64,000 nt of DNA from Alphaproteobacteria bacterium (GCA_004295055.1 SHNJ01000007.1:166807-230806); one strand, 5' to 3'. Shown: positions 24,764-34,561, counted from the first letter of the stretch. Numbers and translations: made by a program. The notes: a model not told the origin generated them from the sequence alone.

Positions 24764-26860
24764 TTAACCCGACTGCAAATAATGGACGGCTTGATCGCGG
24801 CCGAATAACTGCAATAATGTGCGTAATGCATGGCCGCGTGGTCCTGTAAGATACGTGTCTTTATCCAAAATCCATTTTACATCGGCTTGCGCGGTTTTAA
24901 ACAAATCCTGATGGGCAAAGAAATCCGCCAGCCGGAAATCTGGCAGGCCGCTTTGCCGCGTGCCTAAAACCTCGCCAGCGCCGCGCAGTTTCAAATCTTC
25001 CTCGGCGATTTTAAATCCATCTTCGGTTTCGCGCATGACTTCCAGCCGTTTTTGCGCGGTTTGCGACAGGGGTTTTTGATATAGCAATAAACATGTGGAT
25101 TGTTGATCGCCCCGGCCGATCCGGCCGCGCAATTGGTGCAATTGCGACAATCCAAACCGTTCGGCATGATCGATAACCATTATCGTGGCATTGGGCACAT
25201 TCACGCCGACTTCGATCACGGTGGTTGCAACCAAAATCTTAATCTCGTTCTTGGCGAATTGCTGCATGACTTTGTCTTTATCCGCCGCCTTCATCCGCCC
25301 ATGGACCAGACCGACTTTATCGCCAAAGAATTGCTTTAATTGTTCGTATCGTTCTTCGGCGGCGGCCAGATCCAGCACTTCGGATTCCGCGACCAGCGGG
25401 CAAACCCAGTAAATCTGCCGGTACTGGGCAATGGCACGTTTAACGCCGTCCACAATTTCATCGACCCGTTCCATGTCGACAGTACGCGTATCAATCGGCT
25501 TGCGCCCCGGCGGTTTTTGCAATAATCGAGAAGTATCGAGATCGCCATATAAAGCCAGATATAAACTGCGCGGGATTGGCGTTGCGGTCATGACCAGCAA
25601 ATCAATCCCTTCGCCTTTTTGCATTAGGCCCAGCCGTTGTTCGACGCCAAAGCGATGTTGTTCGTCGATCACCACACAGCCGAGGTTCTTGAATTCCACT
25701 TTTTCTTCTAATAACGCATGCGTGCCAATCACAATGTCGGCCGCGCCGGTTTGTATATCGTCCAATAATTGCAGGCGCGATTTGCCTTTGTCCCGCCCGG
25801 TCAAAACCGCGATTTTAAGGCCAATTTTTTCCGCCAGCGGTAGAATCGTATGTTGATGTTGCCGCGCCAATATTTCCGTCGGGGCCATAATTGCGGCTTG
25901 CTTGCCGCATTCCAGCGCATTGAGCATCGTCAGCAACGCAACAATCGTTTTGCCGCTGCCTACATCACCTTGTAACAATCGCAACATCGGCTGATCGGCT
26001 TGCATATCGGTGTCAATCTCGGAAAGGGCGGTTTTTTGCGCCTCGGTCAGCGCGAACGGTAAAACATTCAATAATTTCTGCCGCAAATGAAAATCCGGTT
26101 TCTGATCGCGCTTGCCGCGCCGTTGCCGTTGAATATTGCGGACCAGTGTCAGCGCCAATTGATGCGATAATATTTCATCATATGCCAATCGCTGCCGCAC
26201 CGGGTTTTCCGGCGATAAATCGTTTCTGTTGGCTGGTGTATGAACTTGCTTTAGAGATTCCGCCCACGAAGCCCATCCGCGTTTTTTTAATAATTCCGCA
26301 TCAATCCATTCGGGCAGGGCTGGAACGGTTTTCAATTCCTGATCTACGACCTTGCGCAGAAATTTATTGCTAACACCATGGGTCAGGGGGTAAATCGGTT
26401 CCCATCCCTTGATTTTTTCCAGATCGCCCGGATTGCCGATGTAATCCGGGTGAACGATTTGCGGAATGTCTTTGTAAAAATCGATCTTACCGCTGATCAC
26501 TTTTTGTGCGGCGACGGGCAGGGATTTTTGCCAAAATTGGTCCTTGCCCTTGAAAAACACGATATTCATAAAACCGGTATTGTCCTTGACCGTTACGCGA
26601 TACGGCATGCCGCGTTTGGCCGGTTTTTGATGTTTAACCACCAACACATCGACCGTTACGGTTTGACCATGATGGGAACGCAAATCGGCGATCTTTGGCT
26701 GGCTGTTCCGATCGATCAAATCCACCGGCAAATGGAACAATATATCGCGGACATACGGGCCGCTTAGGTTGGCCATCAACTTGCCATAAGTCGGCCCAAC
26801 GCCCTTGACCGTGGTCAAAGGAGCAAATAAGCGGCTGAATTGGGCGTTGGATGGCGGCAT
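24764..26860 (-). CDS. recG: ATP-dependent DNA helicase RecG
   Basis: 698 aa, the normal length. An N-terminal wedge/OB domain carries VKGVGPTYGKLMANL. The helicase core has LLQGDVGSGKTIVALL (motif I), APTEILARQH (Ia), IDEQHRFGVEQR (II), MTATPIPRSL (III) and QLRGRIGRGDQQS (VI). RecG remodels stalled replication forks and Holliday junctions. It is divergent from sdhE-mfd, an order conserved in alphaproteobacteria. Confidence 0.96.
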   Translation of the reverse strand: MPPSNAQFSRLFAPLTTVKGVGPTYGKLMANLSGPYVRDILFHLPVDLIDRNSQPKIADLRSHHGQTVTVDVLVVKHQKPAKRGMPYRVTVKDNTGFMNIVFFKGKDQFWQKSLPVAAQKVISGKIDFYKDIPQIVHPDYIGNPGDLEKIKGWEPIYPLTHGVSNKFLRKVVDQELKTVPALPEWIDAELLKKRGWASWAESLKQVHTPANRNDLSPENPVRQRLAYDEILSHQLALTLVRNIQRQRRGKRDQKPDFHLRQKLLNVLPFALTEAQKTALSEIDTDMQADQPMLRLLQGDVGSGKTIVALLTMLNALECGKQAAIMAPTEILARQHQHTILPLAEKIGLKIAVLTGRDKGKSRLQLLDDIQTGAADIVIGTHALLEEKVEFKNLGCVVIDEQHRFGVEQRLGLMQKGEGIDLLVMTATPIPRSLYLALYGDLDTSRLLQKPPGRKPIDTRTVDMERVDEIVDGVKRAIAQYRQIYWVCPLVAESEVLDLAAAEERYEQLKQFFGDKVGLVHGRMKAADKDKVMQQFAKNEIKILVATTVIEVGVNVPNATIMVIDHAERFGLSQLHQLRGRIGRGDQQSTCLLLYQKPLSQTAQKRLEVMRETEDGFKIAEEDLKLRGAGEVLGTRQSGLPDFRLADFFAHQDLFKTAQADVKWILDKDTYLTGPRGHALRTLLQLFGRDQAVHYLQSG

Positions 26861-26901
26861 GGGGCTGTATTGTACCTTAAAAATTTGCTATTGGAATAGC
26901 C

Positions 26902-27159
26902 ATGGCCAATACCGCAATTTTACGCAAGAAACTGTATTTTCAAAGCACTCATCGGGGCACCAAGGAAAATGACCTGGTGCTAACCCGTTTTGTCGATCGG
27001 CATATGGACGATTTTGACGCGTCGGGCCTGGAATTATACCAAAAATTCTTGAATGAACCGGATCACGACCTATATGCTTGGTTGATCAAGGGGGAAGGCA
27101 ATTATCCAATGGAATATGCGGAACTAGTCGCCAAAATCAGGGCCGCGAATAACGTCTAA
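26902..27159 (+). CDS. sdhE: FAD assembly factor of succinate dehydrogenase
   Basis: 85 aa. The RGxxE motif needed for flavinylation is at Arg18-Gly19...Glu22 (HRGTKENDLVL), and the helical region YQKFLNEPDHDLYAWLIKG is typical of SdhE/Sdh5. It promotes covalent attachment of FAD to SdhA. The gene sits between recG and mfd, the conserved place in alphaproteobacteria, and its TAA overlaps the mfd ATG (TAATG), giving translational coupling. Confidence 0.93.
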   Translation: MANTAILRKKLYFQSTHRGTKENDLVLTRFVDRHMDDFDASGLELYQKFLNEPDHDLYAWLIKGEGNYPMEYAELVAKIRAANNV

Positions 27160-30100
27160 TGTTACCGAATTTCGATTTTTCCAGCACGACCGATATTCAC
27201 GTCCGGAATTGCCCATCCGGCGCCGATGCGTATGCGCTGGCGGAATATTTTAAAAAATCCGGCCGCAATTTATTATATGTGGTTCCGGATGATTTCATGC
27301 TGGATCAAACCGCGGCCGCAATTCGTTTCTTTGCGCCCAATATTCCGTTGATCGTTTTACCAGCCTGGGATTGCTTGCCATATGACCGCGTATCTCCCAG
27401 CCAGGATGTGATGGCCGAACGGCTAAAAGCTTTGTCGCAAATATTATCGGCGCGCGGCAAGGTATTTGTATTATGCAGCATTTCAGCGGCAACGCAAAAA
27501 ATCATGCCGCCGGAATTTTTGCAAAAACGCCATTTGATTTTGGATAAATCGCAGCCGGTCGACATGAACCGATTGACCGAATTTTTGGCGGCGAATGGAT
27601 ATAACCGCACCGGTACCGTGCGCGAATTGGGCGAATATGCGATTCGCGGCAATTTGATCGACATATTTCCGCCAGAAAGCGAATTGCCACTGCGGATGGA
27701 TTTATTTGGCGACCGGATCGAGGTGATTCATTATTTCGATCCAGTTACCCAACGCAAACAAGGCAAAAGCGATATAGAAAAAATAGAATTATATCCGGTG
27801 CAGGAAATTTTACTGGATGCGGATTCGATTGCGTCTTTCCGCGCCGCGTATCGCAGTGCTTTTGGCGCGGAAGGGACCAGCGATCCGATCTATGAATCTA
27901 TTTCCACCGGGCAACGCCATGCTGGTATGGAACATTTCTTACCCTATTTCTATCCAAGCCTAAGCAGTATTTTCGGTTATATGCCGGATGCGGTGGTGAT
28001 TTCCGGCGCGGGTTTGGATCTGGCTCTATCGTCGCGGTGGCAGGAAATTCAAGATTATCATACGGCGCGGCAGCAATTTTTAGGATCTAAAACCGCCAAG
28101 GGGCAACCAGTTTACCGCCCAATCCCAGCAGAATCATTATACGCCAGCCCGAATGAATGGCAGGGGTGGATCGCATCGAAACATAATATTCATATCGATG
28201 CGGGATCGTCCATCGAGCGGCAAAATGCGGTCGATATCAATGCGCAGCCGATTTCAAGGCTGTTAGATAGTAAGGCCTATGCCAAATTAGGATTACAGCA
28301 AAAACTATTCGAAGAATTTAAGGCGTTTTTACAAACCGCTAACCGCGATAATAAGATTATCGGTATCGCCTGTTATTCCGAAGGATCTTTGGATCGGATC
28401 AAAAAGTTGCTGGCGGGATTCGAGCTGGAATCAACGCCGGTGAAATCATTTGAAAAATTGCTGGATTTTAATGGTCAGATCGCCTTGTTTGTTTTGCCTA
28501 TTGAGCATGGATTCGCGATTGATGATTTAATTATCGTATCGGAACAGGATTTACTGGGCGATCGGTTGTCGCGCGCCGCGAAAAAAGAACGTAAGGCGGA
28601 AAATATTTTATTCGAAGCCAGCGATCTGAATCCTGGCGATTATGTGGTTCATTCCGATCATGGCATTGGCCGTTTTCTGCGTCTGGAGAATATCCAGGCG
28701 GCGGGTGCGGACCATGATTGCCTGTGCGTCGAATATGCTGGTGGCGATAAATTATATGTGCCGGTTGAAAATATTGAATTGCTGTCCCGTTATGGCGATG
28801 AAGACGCCGCCGTCAGCCTGGATAAATTGGGCGGGGTAGGCTGGCAATCTCGCAAGGCGCGGGTGAAAGAACGTCTGCGCGAAATGGCCGAACAATTGAT
28901 CCGTATTGCCGCCGCACGTGAAATGAAGCAGGGCGAAATATTACTAAAACCGGATTCGTACGACCGTTTTTGTTCACGCTTCCCATATGCGGAAACGGAC
29001 GATCAAAACCGCGCCATCGACGACACATTACGCGATTTGGCATCGGGCAAGCCAATGGATCGCCTGGTTTGCGGGGATGTTGGGTTTGGCAAGACAGAAG
29101 TTGCGTTGCGTGCCGCATTCGTTGCGGCCAGCCATGGCATGCAAGTTGCGGTAGTGGTTCCAACGACCTTATTGGCACGGCAGCATTATCATAATTTCTC
29201 CCGCCGTTTTGATGGGTTCAATCTGCGTGTCGCGCAATTATCGCGCATGGTCAGCCATAATGAATCCACACAAACCAAGCAAGATTTAGCCGATGGTAAG
29301 GTTGATATCGTCATTGGTACACATGCTTTGCTGGCCAAAAGCATTAAATTCGCCAATTTGGGTTTATTGATCGTCGACGAAGAACAGCATTTCGGTGTTG
29401 GACAAAAAGAACGGTTAAAAGAATTTCAGGCAAACGTGCATATATTGACGTTGTCCGCAACGCCTATTCCGCGCACTTTGCAAATGTCTTTAACAGGGGT
29501 GCGGGATTTATCGATTATCGCAACGCCGCCGGTGGATCGCCACGCGGTGCAGACCCATGTGATGCCGTATGATCCGATGATTGTGCGCGAAGCGGTGTTG
29601 CGCGAACGGCATCGCGGCGGACAAAGTTTTTATGTTTGTCCACGAATCGAGGATTTGCATGAAGTTGCGCAAAACTTGCGCGATTTGATCCCGGATATTC
29701 GCCTCGCGGTGGCGCATGGTCAATTGTCGCCCGGCAATTTGGAGCAAATCATGACCGATTTCGTCGATCAGAAATATGATGTTCTGGTATCGACCAATAT
29801 CGTTGAATCGGGCCTGGACATTCCATCGGCCAATACCATGATTATTCATCGGTCGGATATGTATGGCCTGGCGCAATTATATCAATTGCGCGGCCGGGTG
29901 GGGCGCAGCAAGACGCGGGCCTATGCCTATTTGACCATTCAGGAACGGCGCGTGCCCACCGAAGGCGCGCAGAAACGTTTACAAGTAATGCAGACATTGG
30001 ATCACTTGGGGGCGGGGTTCACCGTCGCCAGCCATGATATGGATATTCGCGGCGCCGGCAATTTACTGGGCGAGGAACAATCCGGCCATGTGCGCGAGGT

Positions 30101-30644
30101 TGGCGTAGAATTGTACCAGCATTTATTGCAAGAAGCGGTCCTGGCCGCGCGGGAGAAAAAATCGCCGGATCAAGCTCTGCGCGATATTTCGCCATCCTTC
30201 AGTCCGCAAATCAATCTGGGTATTCCGGTTCTAATTCCAGAATCTTATATCGAAGATCTGGCAACGCGCATGAATTTCTATCGCCGCATAAGCGCCGTAA
30301 AAAATGCCGCGGAATCCGAAGGTCTGGCGGCGGAAATGGTCGACCGTTTCGGCCAATTGCCGCAGGAAGTAGAAAACCTGTTCACCATCGTTGGTATTAA
30401 AAATATGTGCCTGGCCGCAGGAATCGAAAAAATCGACGCAGGGCCAAAGGGCGCGGTGATCGCGTTTTATCAGAATAAATTTGCCCGTCCGGAAGCTTTG
30501 GTGAAATATATCCAAGCCCAAGGGGGTACGGTAAAAATCCGTCCCGATCAAAAGTTGGTTTTAATGCGCGGATGGGGTGATGCCGCCGCGAAAATCCAGG
30601 GCGTTCGTTCGTTTATGTTGGAAATTGAAAAAATTGCCGCGTAA
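27159..30644 (+). CDS. mfd: Transcription-repair coupling factor
   Basis: 1161 aa. UvrB-like N-terminal domains (DYDRVSPSQDVMAERL-type region), the RNA polymerase interaction domain NPGDYVVHSDHGIGRFLRL at about 490-510, and the RecG-like translocase with VCGDVGFGKTEVALRAAF, VPTTLLARQHY, VDEEQHFGVGQKE, LSATPIPRTLQMSL and QLRGRVGRSK follow in order, then the TRG motif and the C-terminal inhibitory domain. Mfd removes stalled RNA polymerase and recruits UvrA. All expected parts are present. Confidence 0.97.
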   Translation: MLPNFDFSSTTDIHVRNCPSGADAYALAEYFKKSGRNLLYVVPDDFMLDQTAAAIRFFAPNIPLIVLPAWDCLPYDRVSPSQDVMAERLKALSQILSARGKVFVLCSISAATQKIMPPEFLQKRHLILDKSQPVDMNRLTEFLAANGYNRTGTVRELGEYAIRGNLIDIFPPESELPLRMDLFGDRIEVIHYFDPVTQRKQGKSDIEKIELYPVQEILLDADSIASFRAAYRSAFGAEGTSDPIYESISTGQRHAGMEHFLPYFYPSLSSIFGYMPDAVVISGAGLDLALSSRWQEIQDYHTARQQFLGSKTAKGQPVYRPIPAESLYASPNEWQGWIASKHNIHIDAGSSIERQNAVDINAQPISRLLDSKAYAKLGLQQKLFEEFKAFLQTANRDNKIIGIACYSEGSLDRIKKLLAGFELESTPVKSFEKLLDFNGQIALFVLPIEHGFAIDDLIIVSEQDLLGDRLSRAAKKERKAENILFEASDLNPGDYVVHSDHGIGRFLRLENIQAAGADHDCLCVEYAGGDKLYVPVENIELLSRYGDEDAAVSLDKLGGVGWQSRKARVKERLREMAEQLIRIAAAREMKQGEILLKPDSYDRFCSRFPYAETDDQNRAIDDTLRDLASGKPMDRLVCGDVGFGKTEVALRAAFVAASHGMQVAVVVPTTLLARQHYHNFSRRFDGFNLRVAQLSRMVSHNESTQTKQDLADGKVDIVIGTHALLAKSIKFANLGLLIVDEEQHFGVGQKERLKEFQANVHILTLSATPIPRTLQMSLTGVRDLSIIATPPVDRHAVQTHVMPYDPMIVREAVLRERHRGGQSFYVCPRIEDLHEVAQNLRDLIPDIRLAVAHGQLSPGNLEQIMTDFVDQKYDVLVSTNIVESGLDIPSANTMIIHRSDMYGLAQLYQLRGRVGRSKTRAYAYLTIQERRVPTEGAQKRLQVMQTLDHLGAGFTVASHDMDIRGAGNLLGEEQSGHVREVGVELYQHLLQEAVLAAREKKSPDQALRDISPSFSPQINLGIPVLIPESYIEDLATRMNFYRRISAVKNAAESEGLAAEMVDRFGQLPQEVENLFTIVGIKNMCLAAGIEKIDAGPKGAVIAFYQNKFARPEALVKYIQAQGGTVKIRPDQKLVLMRGWGDAAAKIQGVRSFMLEIEKIAA

Positions 30645-30652
30645 ATTTATAT

Positions 30653-31333
30653 TTAAGCCTGACGATTTCGGACAATTGCGCATGCGATTATTATTGGAAT
30701 CGTAAATGCCGCAATTCCTAATGCCGGTGGGTGGACTATCTGCTGAGCATAACTAGTCTCTATATTTTTTACGGCGCGCGGAATTGGCGATAGGGGGGTT
30801 ATATTCATGTCGATTCCTGCGAATGACAATTGCGGGTCAGTTTGCAGTGGTCCGGCTAGAGTAATAGAGGCGATGCCGAAATAATTATTGCCAATTGGTT
30901 CGTCAACAAACATCGCATCGGAATAATCAAAGCGCATCGCGGGGAATTTCGGCAATCCTGTTGTAGGCGGACCGTTTTTTATCAATTCATCATTCTTAGC
31001 TACGCCAATCCAATTTGGTTCTTTTTGCAAGTGAACCAGCACTCTGGTTGCTTTTTCCGATAATGGAACTTCGTGCGCACGATAGTCGAAGGAGTAGTTG
31101 GTGTAATGGTTTTCACTTGAAATATCCCGCAAGCGCCCATACCCATATGAAGTTTTATTTTCATTCTTGAATTCAAAGAACCCTGCATATGTCATCGGGT
31201 TTCCATCATAATACAAGGGATAAAAAATTACTTGGGTTTTAGGCAATATGGATTTAGCGCCGAAATATGTTGCCACGCCGCACACCAGACTAAAAGCGGC
31301 AGTAACGGCAATGAATGCACTTTGTTTAAACAC
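30653..31333 (-). CDS. Hypothetical membrane-anchored protein, paralog of the 33620 gene
   Basis: 226 aa from GTG 31333, preceded by GGGGA. A membrane segment or uncleaved signal at about 5-26, an extracytoplasmic domain, and a C-terminal segment at about 201-219 before RNRQA. The core VIFYPLYYDGNPMTYAGFFE ... KTSYGYGRLRDIS matches the protein encoded at 33620-34429 (ITFYPTSFY, YQGFYS, TSFGFGSLRNVS), so the two form a paralogous family with the same topology. No known family is recognised. It is convergent with mfd. Confidence 0.6.
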   Translation of the reverse strand: MFKQSAFIAVTAAFSLVCGVATYFGAKSILPKTQVIFYPLYYDGNPMTYAGFFEFKNENKTSYGYGRLRDISSENHYTNYSFDYRAHEVPLSEKATRVLVHLQKEPNWIGVAKNDELIKNGPPTTGLPKFPAMRFDYSDAMFVDEPIGNNYFGIASITLAGPLQTDPQLSFAGIDMNITPLSPIPRAVKNIETSYAQQIVHPPALGIAAFTIPIIIACAIVRNRQA

Positions 31334-31399
31334 GATATCCCCATTTACGCATAGAATAGCAATATGTCTCTGGCAAATTAGATTGATAATTTTCTCTTC

Positions 31400-31714
31400 T
31401 TAAGTTCCTATTATTTTTTCGGTTCTTCTTCTTATAAGCTCTATAGTTCTACATAGTTGATGCCGTGTGATCGGCCGCTTATTGCCATCCGGAGTATGGA
31501 CTATAATTGTGACCATCCCGTCATTAAGGGCTGTATCGCCACGCCGAACATAGGGTTTAGGAGCCCCTTCTTGTAAACATAAATCCGCGAATACCAAAGA
31601 GGCCCTTGCAACATCCGCAAAGTCATTTACATCGGGATTAGATGGCGAGACCGGTAGCCAGCTTGCGCTACCGGCAGAAAAACGGGCTAAGTGATATGTA
31701 GTGGGTTCGCTCAT
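31400..31714 (-). CDS. Small protein with one VHTPDG domain
   Basis: 104 aa from ATG 31714; the frame opens at 31774, but only the shorter start has a ribosome-binding site, a run of eleven G five bases upstream. The sequence resembles the first half of the protein encoded at 31818: TTYHLARF..W.PVS at the start, DFADVARASL, and IIVHTPDGNKRPIT near the end. No known family. Predicted soluble, mixed alpha/beta. If translation began at the upstream start, changes in the G tract would shift the frame. Confidence 0.55.
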   Translation of the reverse strand: MSEPTTYHLARFSAGSASWLPVSPSNPDVNDFADVARASLVFADLCLQEGAPKPYVRRGDTALNDGMVTIIVHTPDGNKRPITRHQLCRTIELIRRRTEKIIGT

Positions 31715-31719
31715 AAATT

Positions 31720-31730
31720 CCCCCCCCCCC
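31720..31730 (-). repeat. Run of eleven G as ribosome-binding site
   Basis: On the minus strand G11 followed by AATTT and the ATG at 31714. The tract serves as the Shine-Dalgarno sequence. Homopolymers of this length mutate readily by slippage, so expression of the gene could vary between cells. It is also a place where assemblies make errors. Confidence 0.9.
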
Positions 31731-31817
31731 TGTATTGTGTGAGTACAATAATACTCTGCTCCCGCATTTGGCAAAGTGTCAAAAAGAATTTTATAGGCCG
31801 TTATAAAAAACGGTGGA

Positions 31818-32402
31818 TTAAGCCACTTTATTATAATTTCGTAATGCTGCCAATTGGGCTGGGGTAATTGATGTTTTCTTTTTTTCTATAGGATCATGAA
31901 CCAATAAAACCATTGGCATAACTCCGCCAGAAGGTAGATCTTCAGCATTATTTGATAATCCCGAGTAATTTATACTGCGAATTGCAACGGACATTTGCCC
32001 GGCCGAAACCGGATTATTTGGCATATCTTCAAGTAAATCATGAGCCAATACAAAACGTGATTGTGGTGTTATAAATCCTAATTCATATTTAGCATTCTCT
32101 ATTTTAATCATTTCATATTCTTCCAGAGTTAATGGCCGTGTTTGGCCGTCTGGAGTATGAACTAATAAGGCAACATTAAAAAGATTGGTAGGAACCGTAG
32201 AAGGATCTGCTGGAATAAATAAAGTTACGTCAGCCAATTGATTCGTTCCGTCGCGATAATTAAAATATTCGCGTAAGGCAGCAGCTCCAACCGCGGGATT
32301 TGCAAAATCCTTGCTTGCAAACGATACGTCTGTTACAGGCTCCCAAACCCGAGTGGTAGTATTGTAAGTAGCTAATTTAAAAGTCGTACCTTCTGCAAAC
32401 AT
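31818..32402 (-). CDS. Protein with two tandem VHTPDG-type domains
   Basis: 194 aa behind a perfect AGGAGG five bases from ATG. The first half reads TTFKLATYNTTTRVWEPV ... NPAVGAAALREYFNYRDG ... VALLVHTPDGQTRPLTLEEY; the second half repeats the pattern as NPVSAGQMSVAIRSINYSG ... MVLLVHDPIEKKKTSITPAQ. The gene at 31400 encodes one such unit. The domain is not one I recognise. No signal peptide or membrane segment. The strong ribosome-binding site suggests high expression. Confidence 0.6.
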   Translation of the reverse strand: MFAEGTTFKLATYNTTTRVWEPVTDVSFASKDFANPAVGAAALREYFNYRDGTNQLADVTLFIPADPSTVPTNLFNVALLVHTPDGQTRPLTLEEYEMIKIENAKYELGFITPQSRFVLAHDLLEDMPNNPVSAGQMSVAIRSINYSGLSNNAEDLPSGGVMPMVLLVHDPIEKKKTSITPAQLAALRNYNKVA

Positions 32403-32578
32403 TTTATCCTCCTGCTTTTTGATCTAGGCAAAGTAAGCAAATAAAGAAATTTGTCAATTGAATAGGCTAATTTATTGATTTTTATACACTATTTGTAATT
32501 TAATTACCTGAAAATGACTTGATTTCCGGCTTTATATTATCCATAATGGATTCAAATTTTAAAGACAGGGATATAAAG

Positions 32579-33382
32579 ATGACAAAACGCAAGCATTTTC
32601 CATTACAACAATCGTATAGCGCGTTTGTAGACTGTTTAGGTCATTCCAATCCAAAATCTTATACGGGACAGGCGTCGGTTGCGATTGATTGCGCCCGCGA
32701 ATTTGTGCCGAATGTATTTTCATTTGGAAAACCGGGAAAACTGGTGGGATGGGATTTGGCCCAGGCCGTTTCGTTGGCATCGGCCATCATTGTCTCGCGC
32801 AAGCAATCGGATAGGCCGCTTACGCTGCGCAGCCTGCGTTTATGCGATACCGCCGCCGCTTTTATCAATAGCGTTGTGGTGGAAATGGAATCCGGATTGC
32901 TGGAATTCAAGAATGTTCCGCAAAATTTTAATGAAGCGATTAGCGCTTCGGCTTTGGCGCAAAGAAACGTTAAGAAAGAGGCGTGGGGCGTTGGACCGAA
33001 AGCCGGTGTTTTCATCGCACTGGATCAGGTACGCAAAGGGTATGGCGAATTAAATCCTGCGCGCATCGCCGATGATAAGGCGTTCGACGCGGTCGGCAAT
33101 TTTATGCTGGCATTCGACAATTTTCTAAGCCCGGTAGCGCGTTTTGAGGATATGGCTGCATTGCAAGAAGCCGCAAAACAAGTAATGTCGCATAAAACGC
33201 CGGACATGAGGCCATTTGCGAAAATGGCGTATCAGGCAACCGGATTATTGAAAGTCGTTCAAAGAGCGCAACAAACAAGCGCCGCGCACGATTTGCCGCA
33301 ACCCCTGCAATATGTCGATGCGCGCCGAATCGCGCCGATCATTCACGACTTCTTACGTTACCGCGGCCGGGACGCCGCGTAA
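32579..33382 (+). CDS. Hypothetical protein, 267 aa, helical
   Basis: Start placed at ATG 32579 (MTKRKHFPLQQSYSAF), which follows CAGGGATATAAAG; the frame opens 20 codons earlier. No family recognised. The protein is soluble and mostly alpha-helical, with a basic N-terminus and Ala-rich helices such as LASAIIVSRKQSDRPLT. Unlike its neighbours it has GC content and codon use close to the core genes. The gap 32403-32578 is AT-rich and probably holds divergent promoters. Confidence 0.55.
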   Translation: MTKRKHFPLQQSYSAFVDCLGHSNPKSYTGQASVAIDCAREFVPNVFSFGKPGKLVGWDLAQAVSLASAIIVSRKQSDRPLTLRSLRLCDTAAAFINSVVVEMESGLLEFKNVPQNFNEAISASALAQRNVKKEAWGVGPKAGVFIALDQVRKGYGELNPARIADDKAFDAVGNFMLAFDNFLSPVARFEDMAALQEAAKQVMSHKTPDMRPFAKMAYQATGLLKVVQRAQQTSAAHDLPQPLQYVDARRIAPIIHDFLRYRGRDAA

Positions 33383-33398
33383 TTTTTTACGGCAAAAA

Positions 33399-33623
33399 AT
33401 GCTTGCCCTTTCATCGGCACAAAGCCCGGTAGCAGCAGGAATTAAAAGCCGATATTATACGGCCTATGAACAAATAGAAGAAATTGCAAAAATTCATGGT
33501 GTTTTGACCGCGCCATTGCCCGAACAAGCTATGTCTTTAAATCCTGTTACTTTGTTCCAGGCAAGACACCCCACAATCGGGCGCATCGGAGAAATTATAT
33601 CTGTCGAAAGAGTGAAGGGTTAA
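33399..33623 (+). CDS. Small hypothetical protein, 74 aa
   Basis: Placed at ATG 33399 (MLALSSAQSPVAAGIKSRYY), 16 bases after the preceding stop; an in-frame start at 33312 would overlap the upstream gene by 71 bases. No clear ribosome-binding site, so it may be translated by coupling. The sequence contains a helix (TAYEQIEEIAKIHG) and a C-terminal strand (IGEIISVERVKG). It overlaps the end of the convergent gene at 33620 by four bases. Confidence 0.4.
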   Translation: MLALSSAQSPVAAGIKSRYYTAYEQIEEIAKIHGVLTAPLPEQAMSLNPVTLFQARHPTIGRIGEIISVERVKG

Positions 33624-34429
33624 TCTCGAACTGCTTTGCGTGAATTCAAAATCGCCGCTAGCAATAGTGAAGCCGACATTCCCAAAACACCACCTAAGGC
33701 GCCGAATCCATATTTTCGGTACATGTAAACTTTTAAATCTGCTGCCGCTATTTTGCTTGTTCCCGTGAAAGAATTGCTAACATATGATTGTTGTAATTCG
33801 CCGGGATCAACACCTGTAAATTTTTTATGACCGAATTCCGGCGGACCGATTAAATCCACAAACACGATCTGACGATTCATCCCCGTAATTTGGTCGGCGC
33901 TGGCCGCATCGCGAAATTGAAAATGAATCGCTGGAAGCGGTAACAATAATCCACCAGGGGTCTGCAACGCATCTGTGTTGATGTCCAAGGAAAGTTTTTC
34001 CGCATGGACGCTGCAATCTAACGCTAAACGGTGCGTGGCGGGATCTATCTTTTCGTCAATACTGCGGTTAGCAATCGAATAAGAGGGCCGTGCCATATTC
34101 AACCAATGATACTGTTCATTCGATACATTGCGCAGCGAACCAAAACCAAAGGAAGTTTGGTTAGCGCATTCCAGAGAATAGAATCCCTGGTATATATTTG
34201 CAGTCGTATAAAAAGAAGTTGGATAAAACGTTATTTTGATAATTGGACGATTATCCAAAAATCGATCAGCCAAGAAAAATCCTGCTACTCCAGTGGCGGC
34301 AGTTGCGGCACATACGATAGAGGCCGATTTCCAAGATCTTGCCCACGGGAACATCATGTCTACATTTGCCCGTATCTTACGAATGGGCCAGAATAGATAG
34401 CCTAGTATTTTGCCTATATTTTTTATCAT
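33620..34429 (-). CDS. Hypothetical membrane protein, paralog of the 30653 gene
   Basis: 269 aa. A membrane segment at about 35-55 (SASIVCAATAATGVAGFFLA), an extracytoplasmic domain and a C-terminal membrane segment at about 243-262. The domain shares ITFYPTSFY, YQGFYS and TSFGFGSLRNVS with the protein encoded at 30653-31333, at similar distances from the ends. It has an additional 40 basic residues at the N-terminus. Function unknown. The two paralogs bracket the gene island between mfd and pdhA. Confidence 0.6.
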   Translation of the reverse strand: MIKNIGKILGYLFWPIRKIRANVDMMFPWARSWKSASIVCAATAATGVAGFFLADRFLDNRPIIKITFYPTSFYTTANIYQGFYSLECANQTSFGFGSLRNVSNEQYHWLNMARPSYSIANRSIDEKIDPATHRLALDCSVHAEKLSLDINTDALQTPGGLLLPLPAIHFQFRDAASADQITGMNRQIVFVDLIGPPEFGHKKFTGVDPGELQQSYVSNSFTGTSKIAAADLKVYMYRKYGFGALGGVLGMSASLLLAAILNSRKAVRD

Positions 34430-34561
34430 TATTCCGGTTATATACAGAAAATTTCGTTATGGAAACGTTTTTTAGGTACGAAAAAAGAAATACTTTTTAC
34501 ATTTGGGTGGATTTAGGCTAAAAGTTAATGCCCTAAAAATTATCTTTTCCCAAGGTTTCCA

